This document shows, piece by piece, positions 25,723-35,040 of a stretch of DNA of 64,000 nt (position 1 is its first letter; each line of letters opens with the position of its first letter). The notes under the pieces are model-generated. The model did not search any database and was not told the origin of the DNA. It worked only from the letters and a program-made list of their open reading frames with translations. A program made the position numbers and the translations under genes. The DNA comes from Carnobacterium funditum DSM 5970 (GTDB taxonomy: Bacteria > Bacillota > Bacilli > Lactobacillales > Carnobacteriaceae). The DNA lies in NCBI RefSeq assembly GCF_000744185.1, contig NZ_JQLL01000001.1, positions 434,001 to 498,000 on the forward strand. The letters run 5' to 3'.

Positions 25723-26634
25723 TTAATTTACCTCCTCAGTTGAATTCGAATCACTTTTGAGCAACGGATAACCAAGTTTTTCTCGTTCATTAACAAACGC
25801 AAGCGCAATAGCTCGTGCCATCTTACGAATTCGAGATAAATAACCCGCACGTTCAGTAACTGAAACAGCTCCACGTGCATCTAATAAATTAAATGTATGG
25901 CTACATTTCAAAACATAATCATAGGCAGGGTGGACCAATCCTGCTTCAATTTGAATCGTAGCTTCTTTCTCATAGTCTTCAAATAATTGAAGCAATAAGT
26001 CTTGATTGCTATTCTCGAATGCATATTTAGAATGTTCGAATTCAGGTTGAATGAAAATTTCACCATATTTCACACCCTTAGTCCATTGAATATCATAGAC
26101 ACTGTCTACTTCTTGAATATAAGAAGCTAACCGTTCTAGTCCATAAGTGATTTCACTGGTTACAGGATGACATTCTAAACCACCAACTTGTTGGAAGTAA
26201 GTGAATTGAGTAATTTCCATTCCATCTAGCCAAACTTCCCAACCTAAACCGGCACATCCCATTGAAGGATTTTCCCAGTTATCTTCAACAAAACGAATGT
26301 CATGTTTTAAAGGATCAATGCCTAATAAAATTAAACTATCCAGATAAAGTTCTTGAATATTTTCTGGAGAAGGTTTCATGACTACTTGAAATTGGTGATG
26401 CTGAAACAAACGATTAGGGTTTTCTCCGTAACGACCATCGGCTGGACGTCTTGACGGTTCAACGTATGCTGCATTCCATGGCTCGGGTCCAATAGCTCTT
26501 AAAAAAGTATAAGGACTCATTGTTCCCGCTCCTTTTTCAGTATCATACGATTGCATTAATAAACAACCTTTATTTGACCAGTAGTTTTGTAAGGTTAGAA
26601 TAATCTCTTGAAATGTTAACGGTTCTTTTTTCAT
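25723..26634 (-). CDS. glyQ: Glycine-tRNA ligase alpha subunit
   Basis: 303 residues. The alpha chain carries the class II catalytic core that activates glycine and charges tRNA-Gly. Diagnostic stretches are [57 protein letters not shown], the motif 2-like FQVVMKPSP, and [12 protein letters not shown]. Normal length. Start ATG at 26634 with AAAAGGAGTG upstream, 40 bp after the T-box terminator. Confidence 0.97.
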   Translation of the reverse strand: MKKEPLTFQEIILTLQNYWSNKGCLLMQSYDTEKGAGTMSPYTFLRAIGPEPWNAAYVEPSRRPADGRYGENPNRLFQHHQFQVVMKPSPENIQELYLDSLILLGIDPLKHDIRFVEDNWENPSMGCAGLGWEVWLDGMEITQFTYFQQVGGLECHPVTSEITYGLERLASYIQEVDSVYDIQWTKGVKYGEIFIQPEFEHSKYAFENSNQDLLLQLFEDYEKEATIQIEAGLVHPAYDYVLKCSHTFNLLDARGAVSVTERAGYLSRIRKMARAIALAFVNEREKLGYPLLKSDSNSTEEVN

Positions 26635-26672
26635 TCAAAACACTCCTTTTAATAGTTTAATGTAAAATAAAA

Positions 26673-26890
26673 TAAAAAAGTCGTCCCTATGTTGACAAAT
26701 ATCAACATAGGGACGACTTATCATCGCGGTTCCACCCTAATTCCAGTAATTTAACTACTAGCATCTTTATTGGACAGCTCCAGAATGCCTTTCGATTTCT
26801 ATCTAGATTTGGCTTTCACTATCCCAAATTCGCTGAAACAAGATTATATAAAATCTACTATATTTCTTTCTACGCTGCTTATTCTATTAC
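26673..26890 (-). promoter_or_regulatory. Glycine-specific T-box leader of glyQS
   Basis: Minus-strand leader with the T-box core AGGGTGGAACCGCG (26725-26738) and a very strong terminator just after it (GTCGTCCCTATGTTGA stem, 26680-26717, T run to 26673). The specifier region reads GAAAGGCATTCTGGAG, giving the Gly codon GGC (26787-26789) followed by the usual purine. Uncharged tRNA-Gly pairing at GGC and at the T-box bulge would prevent termination. Layout resembles the compact B. subtilis glyQS leader. Confidence 0.95.
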
Positions 26891-26894
26891 TACT

Positions 26895-26924
26895 ATCATA
26901 TCTCTCTAAAGAAACATTTGTCAA
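26895..26924 (-). promoter_or_regulatory. Promoter of the glyQS T-box leader
   Basis: TTGACA (26919-26924) and TATGAT (26895-26900), spacing 18, immediately upstream of the leader and close to the recO stop. Confidence 0.75.
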
Positions 26925-26942
26925 TCATTTCTTTTAAAAAAG

Positions 26943-27740
26943 TCACTCAATTGAATCCGTATGATCTGGCTTTCTATCCAATATTAACTCTCCCCACTGA
27001 TACATTTGATCAATGAATCGTTTACTTTTTAATTTTATACCAACTGACTCATCGTAAATCATATCTAAAACAACTCTAATTTCTTTTTTCGTTTCATCTT
27101 TTACTTTAATTGTTCCTAAATGATCCATCGAAACGATTGAAAATAAACGTAAAAAATAGATAGCACGTTGACTAGCATGATAACGATGCTTGTCTAGGCT
27201 CCAATGAGTTTGACAAAGCAATCCACCATAACTTCCAGAATAATCAAATAGACCAGTTGTTTTTCCGCATACTCGACACCCTCGCCATTCAGGAGCAACT
27301 CCAAAATAGGGCAAAATTTGAACTTCAAAAATATTCACTAAGATTTCTGGGTCTGTACCATTGTCTATTTCTAAAAGCAACTGTTTTACTTTATGAAACA
27401 AAGTTGGATCAGATATACCATCTTCAATAGCTACATCCGTTAGACTTAGTATATAAGTTGCATAAGCATTTAAAAAGATATCCGTATGCAACTGATTAAG
27501 ATGAGTTAAATCTTTAGCGTCTCGTATAAAACCCAGGCCAGTCTCTTTAATATCTGTAATATAAGTGGCTATCGTGAAAGGAAGTACAGCAGCTTTTAGA
27601 TTACTGTTTGATTTTCGAGAGCCTTTAATAAAAAACATTCTTTTTCCAAGCCTTGACGTAAAAATTTTAACAAGTCTATCGCTTTCTCGATAATTACGAA
27701 TAGAGATGACGATACCTTCTGTTTCTTGTAATTCTGACAA
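26943..27740 (-). CDS. recO: DNA repair protein RecO
   Basis: 265 residues. RecO works with RecF and RecR to load RecA onto SSB-covered single-stranded DNA. An N-terminal OB fold (TEGIVISIRNYRESDRLVKIFT) precedes a helical domain with a zinc-finger-like CRVCG...LCQTHW region (about 158-182). Translation starts at TTG 27740 with AAAGGAGTAGG upstream; no ATG is suitably placed. It follows era, as is usual in Firmicutes, but a hairpin between them may reduce read-through. Confidence 0.94.
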   Translation of the reverse strand: MSELQETEGIVISIRNYRESDRLVKIFTSRLGKRMFFIKGSRKSNSNLKAAVLPFTIATYITDIKETGLGFIRDAKDLTHLNQLHTDIFLNAYATYILSLTDVAIEDGISDPTLFHKVKQLLLEIDNGTDPEILVNIFEVQILPYFGVAPEWRGCRVCGKTTGLFDYSGSYGGLLCQTHWSLDKHRYHASQRAIYFLRLFSIVSMDHLGTIKVKDETKKEIRVVLDMIYDESVGIKLKSKRFIDQMYQWGELILDRKPDHTDSIE

Positions 27741-27788
27741 GCTACCTACTCCTTTCGTTGATTGCTTTTATATCTTACAAATTAAATA

Positions 27789-27823
27789 GAAAAGAAAATC
27801 CCACTAAAATAAGTGAGATTTTG
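27789..27823 (-). terminator. Possible terminator between era and recO
   Basis: AAAATCTCACT and AGTGGGATTTT (one G-U pair) form an 11-bp stem around six bases on the minus strand, followed by CTTTTCTATTT. Likely a partial terminator at the end of the phoH-era run. Confidence 0.55.
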
Positions 27824-27845
27824 TCTAATTTGGTCAATAAAAAGA

Positions 27846-28754
27846 TTAATAATCTTCTTTACGGTAACCAAAATCTTGCAAGTTTGTTTGGCGATCACGC
27901 CAGTCTTTTTGAACTTTTACCCAAAGATCTAGATAAATTTTGTCTCCTAATAAAACTTCGATATCACGACGAGCGCGGATACCAATATCTTTTAGCATTT
28001 TACCGCCTTTTCCAATAATAATCCCTTTTTGACTAGAACGTTCAACAATAATCGCTGCGTGCACTTGAACTTTGCCAAGTTCATTTCTTTGCATGCTTTC
28101 AACTACTACTGCAACTGAGTGGGGTACTTCTTCACGGGTCAATTGCAATACTTTTTCACGTATTAATTCCGATACAATGAAATATTCAGGGTGATCCGTT
28201 ACTTGATCTTCTGGATAAAATTGTGGACCTTCAGGTAAATACTTAAGAATTTCAGAGAGTAAGGTATCCACATTATTTCCTTCAGTAGCTGAAATTGGGA
28301 TGATTTGTTCGAATTCCATTTGTGTCCGATAATCATCAATAATTTCAAGTAATTTATCAGGATGAATTTCATCAATTTTATTAATCAACAAAAATACAGG
28401 AGTCTTTTGTTCTTTTAATTTATCAATAATAAAATTATCGCCAGGACCACGTTTTTCAACCGCACTTACCATAAAAAGAATAACATCTACCCCTCTTAAG
28501 CTACTTAATGCAGACTCTACCATGAAATCTCCTAAACGGTGTTTAGGTTTATGAATTCCTGGAGTATCAATGAAGACAATCTGAGAATCATCAGTCGTAT
28601 AAATTCCTTGGATTTTATTTCTAGTTGTTTGAGCTTTGTCGCTCATAATCGCAATCTTTTGACCAACCACTCTATTTAGTAAAGTTGATTTCCCTACATT
28701 TGGACGTCCCACAATGGAAACAAATCCTGATGTGTGTTCTTTTTTATTCTCCAT
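27846..28754 (-). CDS. era: GTPase Era
   Basis: 302 residues. Era binds 16S rRNA near its 3' end and acts as a 30S assembly checkpoint. G domain: GRPNVGKST (G1), the TTRN switch, DTPGIHKP (G3) and LINKIDEI (G4). The C-terminal KH domain contains [15 protein letters not shown]. Full length. Its ATG shares one base with the cdd stop codon, the standard ybeY-dgkA-cdd-era coupling. Confidence 0.97.
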   Translation of the reverse strand: MENKKEHTSGFVSIVGRPNVGKSTLLNRVVGQKIAIMSDKAQTTRNKIQGIYTTDDSQIVFIDTPGIHKPKHRLGDFMVESALSSLRGVDVILFMVSAVEKRGPGDNFIIDKLKEQKTPVFLLINKIDEIHPDKLLEIIDDYRTQMEFEQIIPISATEGNNVDTLLSEILKYLPEGPQFYPEDQVTDHPEYFIVSELIREKVLQLTREEVPHSVAVVVESMQRNELGKVQVHAAIIVERSSQKGIIIGKGGKMLKDIGIRARRDIEVLLGDKIYLDLWVKVQKDWRDRQTNLQDFGYRKEDY

Positions 28755-29164
28755 TAAACCATATCCTCCGATTGAAACGCACCAGGTAAAAGTTCTTTTA
28801 CTGTGGTTTCGTATTTATCTCCGTTTGTATTTGTTAACAGTACCGGCATATCCGGCTCACAAAATTCTACCATAACTTGTCTACATGCGCCACAAGGAGA
28901 TATGGGCCCATTTGTTTTACCAGTAACAACTAACTGCTTAAATGATTTTTTCCCTTCAGAAACGGCTTTGAAAATAGCCGTACGTTCAGCGCAATTGCTT
29001 AATCCATAAGAAGCATTTTCAATATTACAGCCACTGTAAATTATACCATCATCTGTTATAAGTGAGGCACCTACTGGAAAGTTTGAATATGGAACATAAG
29101 CATTTTCTAACATCTCTGTAGCTTCTTTTACTAATTGTAGTGTTATCTTTTCATTTTTTTCCAT
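28754..29164 (-). CDS. cdd: Cytidine deaminase
   Basis: 136 residues, the short homotetrameric form. It deaminates cytidine and deoxycytidine to uridine in pyrimidine salvage. Zinc and catalytic motifs: [19 protein letters not shown] (Cys ligand and Glu of the CAE motif) and [10 protein letters not shown] (two further Cys ligands). It lies between dgkA and era as in most Firmicutes. Confidence 0.96.
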   Translation of the reverse strand: MEKNEKITLQLVKEATEMLENAYVPYSNFPVGASLITDDGIIYSGCNIENASYGLSNCAERTAIFKAVSEGKKSFKQLVVTGKTNGPISPCGACRQVMVEFCEPDMPVLLTNTNGDKYETTVKELLPGAFQSEDMV

Positions 29165-29182
29165 AAATTTAATTCTCCTTTT

Positions 29183-29578
29183 TTAAATAAATCGTTCTAA
29201 AAATTTAGGCAAAATAATAATAGCTGCGGTGATAATTGAAAAAAAAGCGGTAGTTAGAACAGCAGCAGCAGCCATATCTTTAGCCTTTTTAGCTAAAGGA
29301 TGGTATTGGTTCTTTGTTATTAAATCAACAACATTTTCAATAATAGTGTTTAAGATTTCCATGACTAAAACTAAAAAGATGCTTAATATAATCCAAAGCC
29401 ATTCATATTTTTGTAATCCTATAAAAAAGGAAATAAGTAATATAACGACTCCTAGAAAAAGATGAATACGCATATTTCGTTCTTCTTGAAATACGGTTTG
29501 TATTCCTTTGAATGCGTATTTAAAGGAATCAATGAAGCGTGAGTTTTTACATACAGTCTTATTATCTTTCCAGGCCAT
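29183..29578 (-). CDS. dgkA: Undecaprenol kinase / diacylglycerol kinase family
   Basis: 131 residues from the ATG at 29578 (M-A-W-K-D-N-K), which overlaps the end of ybeY by 17 bp; the longer frame back to 29650 runs deep into ybeY and was rejected. Three membrane helices (about 35-55, 56-75 and 100-125) and the family motif ILNTIIENVVDLI with its catalytic Glu are present. In Gram-positive bacteria the enzyme phosphorylates undecaprenol, feeding the lipid carrier for cell-wall synthesis. Exact start moderately uncertain. Confidence 0.92.
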   Translation of the reverse strand: MAWKDNKTVCKNSRFIDSFKYAFKGIQTVFQEERNMRIHLFLGVVILLISFFIGLQKYEWLWIILSIFLVLVMEILNTIIENVVDLITKNQYHPLAKKAKDMAAAAVLTTAFFSIITAAIIILPKFLERFI

Positions 29579-30038
29579 AGGCATCCAATATCTCTTTCTG
29601 TAAGCCAAACATTTCTTTTTCTTCATCTGGCTCCATATGATCATACCCATTTAAATGCAAAAATCCATGAAGAGAAAGAAAACCAAGCTCACGATCAAGC
29701 GTATGTCCATACTCACTTGCCTGTTCTATTGCTTTATCCACTGAGATAACAATATCACCGATATTTCTAGGTACTGTTCCTTCAAAACCTGCTAAATCTA
29801 ATATAAAATCATCCTTAACCTCATCTTCAAGTGCAAAACTGATAACATCCGTTGGTATATCTTTAAACCGAAATTCTCGATTGATCTCTTTTATTTTTTC
29901 ATTGTCAACAAATAAAATAGACATTTCAGTCTCTTCTTCTAAGTGAATGTAATCACCAGAGAACTCTAAGATAGATTGAATCATTTCTTTTTGTTCTGCA
30001 GTTATTTTGTTTGTTTCATCAAATAAATCTATTTCCAT
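29562..30038 (-). CDS. ybeY: Endoribonuclease YbeY
   Basis: 158 residues. A zinc-dependent RNase involved in 16S rRNA maturation and 70S quality control. The metal-binding signature HGFLHLNGYDH is near residues 123-133; TDVISFA and GDIVIS are also typical. It is placed between pgpH and dgkA, the conserved order. Normal length. Confidence 0.96.
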   Translation of the reverse strand: MEIDLFDETNKITAEQKEMIQSILEFSGDYIHLEEETEMSILFVDNEKIKEINREFRFKDIPTDVISFALEDEVKDDFILDLAGFEGTVPRNIGDIVISVDKAIEQASEYGHTLDRELGFLSLHGFLHLNGYDHMEPDEEKEMFGLQKEILDAYGLER

Positions 30039-30073
30039 ACTTTGAGATCCCTCCTAAATGCAATGAAAAAATT

Positions 30074-32296
30074 TTATGCATTATTTTTGTTTGTGTCTTT
30101 TTCTGATAAACTCGGATACTCAATCCTCGAATGAAACGTACCGTTTAGTCCTTCACAAATAGATTGTTCTACTATTTTGAGTTCTTTAATAGAAATTGAG
30201 CATTCATCGAACTGTCCATCGGTCATTCGATCGTTAACTAATTGATGGATGAAAATTTCAATCGTTTCCTTCGTTGGATTTGTCATCGATCTTACTGCAG
30301 CTTCTGCGCTATCAGCTATATTAATGACAGCAGCTTCCTTTGTTTGTGGCTTGGGACCCGGATATCTAAATTCTGCTTCTTGAACCGTTTCGTCTAATTC
30401 TTTAGCCTTAATATAAAAGAACTTCATTAACGTTGTTCCATGATGTTGAGCACATATATCTATTATCGATTGTGGCATTTTTGCCTCTTTTAATATTTTT
30501 ACCCCTTCGCTAACGTGTCCAAAAATAATATCTCTACTTTCAAATGGTGTTAGCAAATTATGAGGATTTTCCATTCCTGAAGATAGATTTTCTACGAAGA
30601 AAAGAGAATGCCTCAATTTACCAACATCATGGTAATAGCAAGCAACCCTTGCAAATAAAGAATCACCACCAATAGATCCTACAGCATTAGCACTTAAATT
30701 AGCAACCATGAGGCTATGATGATATGTACCTGGAGTTTTTGTAACAAGCTCTTTTAATAAAGAATTAGTAGGATTCTCTAATTTCATTAAAGTTAACACC
30801 GCATTGTCTGCAAACAATAATTCAATATAGGGTGAAAATAGGATAGCTAAGAAATATGAAAGAAGTCCACTACCCAAAGCAAATAAAATAATCAATAGTG
30901 ACTCTCTAGATAAAAATGGTAAGTTTAAATAGAGAATAAGAGAACTAATAAATAAAGCATTGAAAAAAGAAATCCACATAAATGTATTCAAAAATTGATT
31001 GATGATCCTTTTCTTTGTAATCATTGTTCCCATCATACCACTAAATAAATAGAATAAAGTGAACATAATGATACTATTCGTACCTGTGTTTTCTCTGAAT
31101 AAAAACACTGAAAATGCAACTAGAAAACCATTTGCAACTATGCCATATCGCCTTGAGCTAAATGTAGTCAATAAAATTGGAGCTAAGGCGGCCGGGTATA
31201 ACAAGTTGATATTTGCTAAGCCTGATTGTTGCATCAACGATAGGCCTTTTAAGACCATTAATGTGCTAGTCATAATTAATGTATACAACGTTAATTCTTG
31301 CCCTTTCTTTAATAGAGAATCTTTTTTTGTTTTTCCTAAATAAAACAAAACCAATGCTTGTGATAATAAGATTAAAAATAAACTATAAAAAAGATGATAG
31401 GAAGACGTATTATCTAATAAACCAAGTAATTTAATTTGGTTCATAACGTTGCTATCGATAACATGTCCCTCTTGTACAATCACCTGTCCTTGTAAAATTA
31501 AAGCTGGTTGGACAGAAATCTTAGCACTTTCACGTTGTTTTTCTGTAACTTGTTCATTATAAACATTGTTTTCAACTAAAGAATTGTCTAAAATCAAACC
31601 GGCTACACGCTTTTGGTCAGCTTTGAACTCCCAATAATCTAAACTAGCAATAGCTTCTTGCTTTTTTTTGCTAAGTTCATCAACTCTGATAGGTATTGAC
31701 ATAGCCTCAGAAAGGGTTTTTGTGGTAGCTTTCTCAATCTGGTTCACGATTACTTCAGTTGCCCCAAGCAGTTCAAGAATGGACCATTCTGGCAACGAGG
31801 AAACAAATTCTTTTGTTTCTTCATCATTATTTATTAACTTAGTATTAAAAAGAACAAGTTTTTCATTGGGTGTTAATTTTTTTATATTGGCATTTGATGT
31901 CGTACTTTCTTCTTTTGAATTAGAATTTGTTTTACTCGTTGCTTCCTTTAGTTTTTCTTGAAACTGTTCTTCTGCCAATTTGTTCGCTTCTTTAACAGTA
32001 GCAAACAACAAATGAATTTTTTCAGTTTGTATATCATTCAAGTCGGCGTTATAAGAATAGACCGGAGCAACATTATTAGCTGCTATTTGTCGATTATCTA
32101 TTGTTTTTTCTAAGTCTTCCACTGTCGACTGAGCACGAATAGTTTCATCAGCAACTTGGTAAAGCTTGATGTCTAATTCTCTTGGTTTCACACTACTGAA
32201 CATGATAAAAAAAAGTACAGTAGAAAACAATAGTAACAAAATAGGAATATACATTTTCCCCATTTTATTTTGTATAGCAGTCAAACGTCTACGCAT
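30074..32296 (-). CDS. pgpH: 7TM-HD cyclic-di-AMP phosphodiesterase PgpH (YqfF family)
   Basis: 740 residues. PgpH hydrolyses c-di-AMP to pApA, setting osmotic and cell-wall stress responses. Layout: an N-terminal membrane helix (about 14-32), a large extracellular 7TMR-HDED domain (about 45-275), seven transmembrane helices (about 285-480), and a cytoplasmic HD domain with TPGTYHHSLMVANL, CYYHDVGKLRHS and GHVSEGVKI, including the HD metal pair. The C-terminus extends through VRSMTNPTKETIE. It lies in the phoH-pgpH-ybeY run. This gene supports c-di-AMP signalling in the organism. Confidence 0.95.
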   Translation of the reverse strand: MRRRLTAIQNKMGKMYIPILLLLFSTVLFFIMFSSVKPRELDIKLYQVADETIRAQSTVEDLEKTIDNRQIAANNVAPVYSYNADLNDIQTEKIHLLFATVKEANKLAEEQFQEKLKEATSKTNSNSKEESTTSNANIKKLTPNEKLVLFNTKLINNDEETKEFVSSLPEWSILELLGATEVIVNQIEKATTKTLSEAMSIPIRVDELSKKKQEAIASLDYWEFKADQKRVAGLILDNSLVENNVYNEQVTEKQRESAKISVQPALILQGQVIVQEGHVIDSNVMNQIKLLGLLDNTSSYHLFYSLFLILLSQALVLFYLGKTKKDSLLKKGQELTLYTLIMTSTLMVLKGLSLMQQSGLANINLLYPAALAPILLTTFSSRRYGIVANGFLVAFSVFLFRENTGTNSIIMFTLFYLFSGMMGTMITKKRIINQFLNTFMWISFFNALFISSLILYLNLPFLSRESLLIILFALGSGLLSYFLAILFSPYIELLFADNAVLTLMKLENPTNSLLKELVTKTPGTYHHSLMVANLSANAVGSIGGDSLFARVACYYHDVGKLRHSLFFVENLSSGMENPHNLLTPFESRDIIFGHVSEGVKILKEAKMPQSIIDICAQHHGTTLMKFFYIKAKELDETVQEAEFRYPGPKPQTKEAAVINIADSAEAAVRSMTNPTKETIEIFIHQLVNDRMTDGQFDECSISIKELKIVEQSICEGLNGTFHSRIEYPSLSEKDTNKNNA

Positions 32297-32335
32297 TTAT
32301 TCACATCCTAACTACAATCAATCACGACTTGTTTA

Positions 32336-33307
32336 TTAACTAGGTTTCTTTTTTTCATCATATGCTTCTATGATACTTGCAACAACAGGATGTCTTACAA
32401 CATCCTTCGAATCGAAATAAACAAAATCGATATTAGTTACATGACGAAGAATAGTTTCAGCATGGATTAACCCACTTGTGGCTCCTTTTGGCAAATCAAT
32501 CTGAGTAACGTCCCCATTAATAACCATTTGCGATCCGAACCCTAGACGTGTCAAAAACATTTTCATTTGCGAAACGGTTGTATTCTGTGCTTCATCCAAA
32601 ATAACGAAAGCATCTTCCAATGTACGACCACGCATATAGGCAAGAGGAGCAATCTCTATTACACCACGTTCCATTAGACGGTTGGTGTGCTCTAATCCAA
32701 AAAGGTTGTACAACGCATCATAAATAGGTCTCAGATAAGGATCAACCTTTTCTTTTAAATCTCCTGGTAAAAACCCTAAATGTTCTCCCGCTTCAACGGC
32801 AGGTCGAGTTAAAATAATTTTTTTGACATCTCCATTTTTTAAAGCATTGATAGCCATGACAACTGCCAAATAAGTTTTGCCTGTTCCAGCAGGACCAATA
32901 CCGAAAGTAACCGCATGATTATTAATTGATTTAACATAACGTCGTTGACCGAAGTTTTTTGCTCGTATTGAGATTCCTTCAAAATTTTTACCTATTTCTT
33001 TATCATACATACTTATAAAATAATCTAATGTACCATCTTGCGCCATTTTGATAGCTGTTACAACATCAGGTTCGCTAATCGAAATACCTCGATTAATCAA
33101 TTCTTGTAATTTATTTAATATATTTTCAATAGTGTGACCTAATTGTTCAGGGCCAACAACTTCTATTTTATTCCCACGACTATTAATTGCAACATTCAAC
33201 GTATCTTCAACTAATTTTAAGTTTCTGTCTTGTACTCCAAATAATGCATTCATATCTTCTGTTTTATTTAATTCAAAGTCATAAGTTTCACCTGTTTTAC
33301 TAGACAA
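32336..33307 (-). CDS. phoH: PhoH-family ATPase (YbeZ/PhoL type)
   Basis: 323 residues, P-loop NTPase with Walker A GPAGTGKTYLAVV (about 135-147) and Walker B AFVILDEAQNTT, followed by GDVTQIDLP. Proteins of this type act with YbeY in RNA metabolism, though the exact role is not settled. Translation starts at TTG 33307 with AGAGGGTG upstream; the nearby ATG is out of frame and stops after three codons. It leads the phoH-pgpH-ybeY-dgkA-cdd-era run. Confidence 0.95.
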   Translation of the reverse strand: MSSKTGETYDFELNKTEDMNALFGVQDRNLKLVEDTLNVAINSRGNKIEVVGPEQLGHTIENILNKLQELINRGISISEPDVVTAIKMAQDGTLDYFISMYDKEIGKNFEGISIRAKNFGQRRYVKSINNHAVTFGIGPAGTGKTYLAVVMAINALKNGDVKKIILTRPAVEAGEHLGFLPGDLKEKVDPYLRPIYDALYNLFGLEHTNRLMERGVIEIAPLAYMRGRTLEDAFVILDEAQNTTVSQMKMFLTRLGFGSQMVINGDVTQIDLPKGATSGLIHAETILRHVTNIDFVYFDSKDVVRHPVVASIIEAYDEKKKPS

Positions 33308-33445
33308 ACATTCGACACCCTCTCTTATTCTACTTCTTTTCTTATGCGATTAATTTAAGTAATTTATCTCGAATTTCAATAGGTACTATCGGATATATTA
33401 TTATTTTACCACAAGTATGTTATTAATTTGTGGATTTGATTCTTT

Positions 33446-33477
33446 ATATAAATATTTTCATATGAAAATATTTATAT
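33446..33477. repeat. 32-bp perfect palindrome upstream of phoH
   Basis: ATATAAATATTTTCAT and its exact complement meet without a loop at 33461/33462. It is strongly AT-rich and lies between the yqeY terminator and phoH. It has no T run in either direction. It may be an operator for a dimeric regulator or a DNA extrusion site; function unknown. Confidence 0.7.
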
Positions 33478-33530
33478 TATGTAATTGATGAAGTGTTTTA
33501 TAGGCTGTTTTATAGTTTAAAAGTGAAAAT

Positions 33531-33562
33531 AAAAAAGTAAAGGAATGGTCCTTTACTTTTTT
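33531..33562 (-). terminator. Terminator after yqeY
   Basis: AAAAAAGTAAAGGA pairs perfectly with TCCTTTACTTTTTT around a 4-base loop, 8 bp beyond the yqeY stop. It is symmetrical, so it could work in both directions. Confidence 0.9.
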
Positions 33563-33570
33563 ATTAATAT

Positions 33571-34014
33571 TTAATTTAATTGATCTTTAACTAGGCGATT
33601 AATCACATTGCCATCCGCTTTGCCTTTTGTTATCGGCATAACGACACCCATAACTTTACCAAAATCTTTCATTGATGTAGCATTAACTTCAGAAACAGCA
33701 TTTGAGATTATCACTTGTAATTCTTCTTCAGAAAGCTGTTGAGGTAAATATTTTCCAACGAGTTTGATTGCATTTTGCGTTTGCTCAACCAAGTCTTCTC
33801 TATTAGCTTTTTCAAACTCAATTAAAGATTCACGTCGTTGTTTCATTTCGCGAGAAAGAAGTGTTAATTCTTCATCCTCACTCAATTCATTACCTGTTTT
33901 AATTTTTTCGTTTTGAAACGCTGCTTTTAGCATACGTAAAACAGCTAAAGTATTTTTATCTTTAGCTTTCATAGCAGTTTTGATATCATCGTTTATGGTT
34001 GTTAGAAGTGACAA
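33571..34014 (-). CDS. yqeY: GatB/YqeY domain-containing protein
   Basis: 147 residues, the stand-alone YqeY form. It resembles the helical tail domain of the GatB amidotransferase subunit, which contacts tRNA. Visible: LTTINDDIKTAMKAKDKNTLAVLRML, KYLPQQLSEEE, DFGKVMGVVMP and KGKADGNVINRLVKDQL. Its separate function is not established. It follows rpsU with a 35-bp gap under a shared promoter, as in B. subtilis. Confidence 0.94.
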   Translation of the reverse strand: MSLLTTINDDIKTAMKAKDKNTLAVLRMLKAAFQNEKIKTGNELSEDEELTLLSREMKQRRESLIEFEKANREDLVEQTQNAIKLVGKYLPQQLSEEELQVIISNAVSEVNATSMKDFGKVMGVVMPITKGKADGNVINRLVKDQLN

Positions 34015-34049
34015 GACTTTCTCACCCTCAATTCCTATGCGTTATCTGA

Positions 34050-34223
34050 TTAGAACTTACGTTTTCTAGCCGCCTCAGATTTCTTCTTACGTTTCACACT
34101 TGGTTTTTCGTAGAATTCGCGTTTACGGGCTTCTTGCAAAGTACCAGTTTTTGAAACGGTGCGTTTGAAGCGACGAAGAGCATCATCAAGAGATTCATTT
34201 TTCTTAATAACTGTTTTTGACAT
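34050..34223 (-). CDS. rpsU: 30S ribosomal protein S21
   Basis: 57 residues. It reads [19 protein letters not shown] and ends in a Lys/Arg-rich tail ([14 protein letters not shown]), a full-length bS21 that assists initiation on the small subunit. The ATG at 34223 has GGAGGGAGGGAA upstream, an unusually strong binding site. It is first in an rpsU-yqeY unit with a clear promoter. In enterobacteria this gene heads the dnaG-rpoD operon; here those genes lie 14 kb away. Confidence 0.95.
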   Translation of the reverse strand: MSKTVIKKNESLDDALRRFKRTVSKTGTLQEARKREFYEKPSVKRKKKSEAARKRKF

Positions 34224-34312
34224 AGTAAATTCCCTCCCTCCGTGCTTGTAAAAGTAACCGTTATTTGTTTATACCCTTATCTTTTTGTACAAACTAAGAA
34301 CTGTCCTTCCTT

Positions 34313-34341
34313 ATTATATCGAATGTATTTTTTTACGTCAA
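34313..34341 (-). promoter_or_regulatory. SigA promoter of rpsU-yqeY
   Basis: TTGACG (34336-34341) and TATAAT (34313-34318) with 17-base spacing, one of the strongest in the window. Confidence 0.85.
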
Positions 34342-34429
34342 CAACGTATTTGCTTTTTGTTTAAAAAAAACAGAAAAATAGCATTAAACCCGCTTTATTT
34401 AGACACTAAGTTTTATTAGAGTTAGGTTA

Positions 34430-34855
34430 TTAGTTGTTTTTTGCTGCACATTCTTTGCATTTACCAAATATTTCGAAGCGATGTGACTCAATTTCACATC
34501 CATTTAGTTGCTCTTCAAAAAAATTCATTGGACACATTTTGATATTTTTTGTCATACCGCAATTTGTACAAATAAAATGATGATGATGTCCTTGGTGCAT
34601 ACACCCAAAACGGAACATTTTTTCTCCGTTTAATTCAGTTTCTTCTAAGACATCTAATCTTACAAAAGTATATAAATTACGATAAATAGTATCATAACTT
34701 ATTGTAGGATAAATTTCTTTTAATAATAAATGAACTTCTTTTGCAGGTAAATAACGATCCTCATTAACGAAAATCGATAACATTTGCTCACGTTTATCTG
34801 TATATTTATAACCATTTTTTTTCAAAATTCCAATGGCTTTTTCAACTGCAGTCAT
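34430..34855 (-). CDS. zur: Fur-family metalloregulator, Zur-like
   Basis: 141 residues. An N-terminal winged helix (about 1-80, with ISYDTIYRNLYTFVRLDVL for DNA recognition) precedes a metal-binding dimer domain with CMHQGHHHHFICTNCGMTKNIKMCP and a C-terminal KCKEC, which supply the structural Zn(Cys)4 site. The CPM-FEEQL stretch is closer to zinc-uptake regulators (Zur) of Listeria and enterococci than to PerR or Fur, but the metal sensed is an inference. It has its own promoter, divergent from yqfL. Confidence 0.85.
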   Translation of the reverse strand: MTAVEKAIGILKKNGYKYTDKREQMLSIFVNEDRYLPAKEVHLLLKEIYPTISYDTIYRNLYTFVRLDVLEETELNGEKMFRFGCMHQGHHHHFICTNCGMTKNIKMCPMNFFEEQLNGCEIESHRFEIFGKCKECAAKNN

Positions 34856-34892
34856 TTTTTAAAGCATCTCCCCTGATTCATTCCTTCTATCT

Positions 34893-34922
34893 ATTATAAC
34901 CTATCTTTATTCTATTAAGCAA
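34893..34922 (-). promoter_or_regulatory. Promoter of the Fur-family gene
   Basis: TTGCTT (34917-34922) and TATAAT (34893-34898), spacing 18, with GGGGAGAT before the start codon. Confidence 0.65.
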
Positions 34923-35040
34923 GAAGCCTATTTTATTGACTTCTGCCTTCTTTTATTACAAAAAATCAGTTATAATTAGAAAATAACCATTTAGATGGAC
35001 AGTTTTTTAATGGCATCTATTAGAAATGAGGGATAACATA

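Noticed and set aside
27758-28018. Plus-strand open frame antisense to the end of era
   Set aside because: Shadow of era with no start signals.
29579-29650. Longer start for dgkA
   Set aside because: It lies deep inside ybeY and encodes basic residues not found at the start of the kinase family.
34936-34976. TTGACT followed by TATAAT as a yqfL promoter
   Set aside because: The spacing of 29 bases is too long; TATAAT at 34971-34976 may still be a -10 element with a poor -35.
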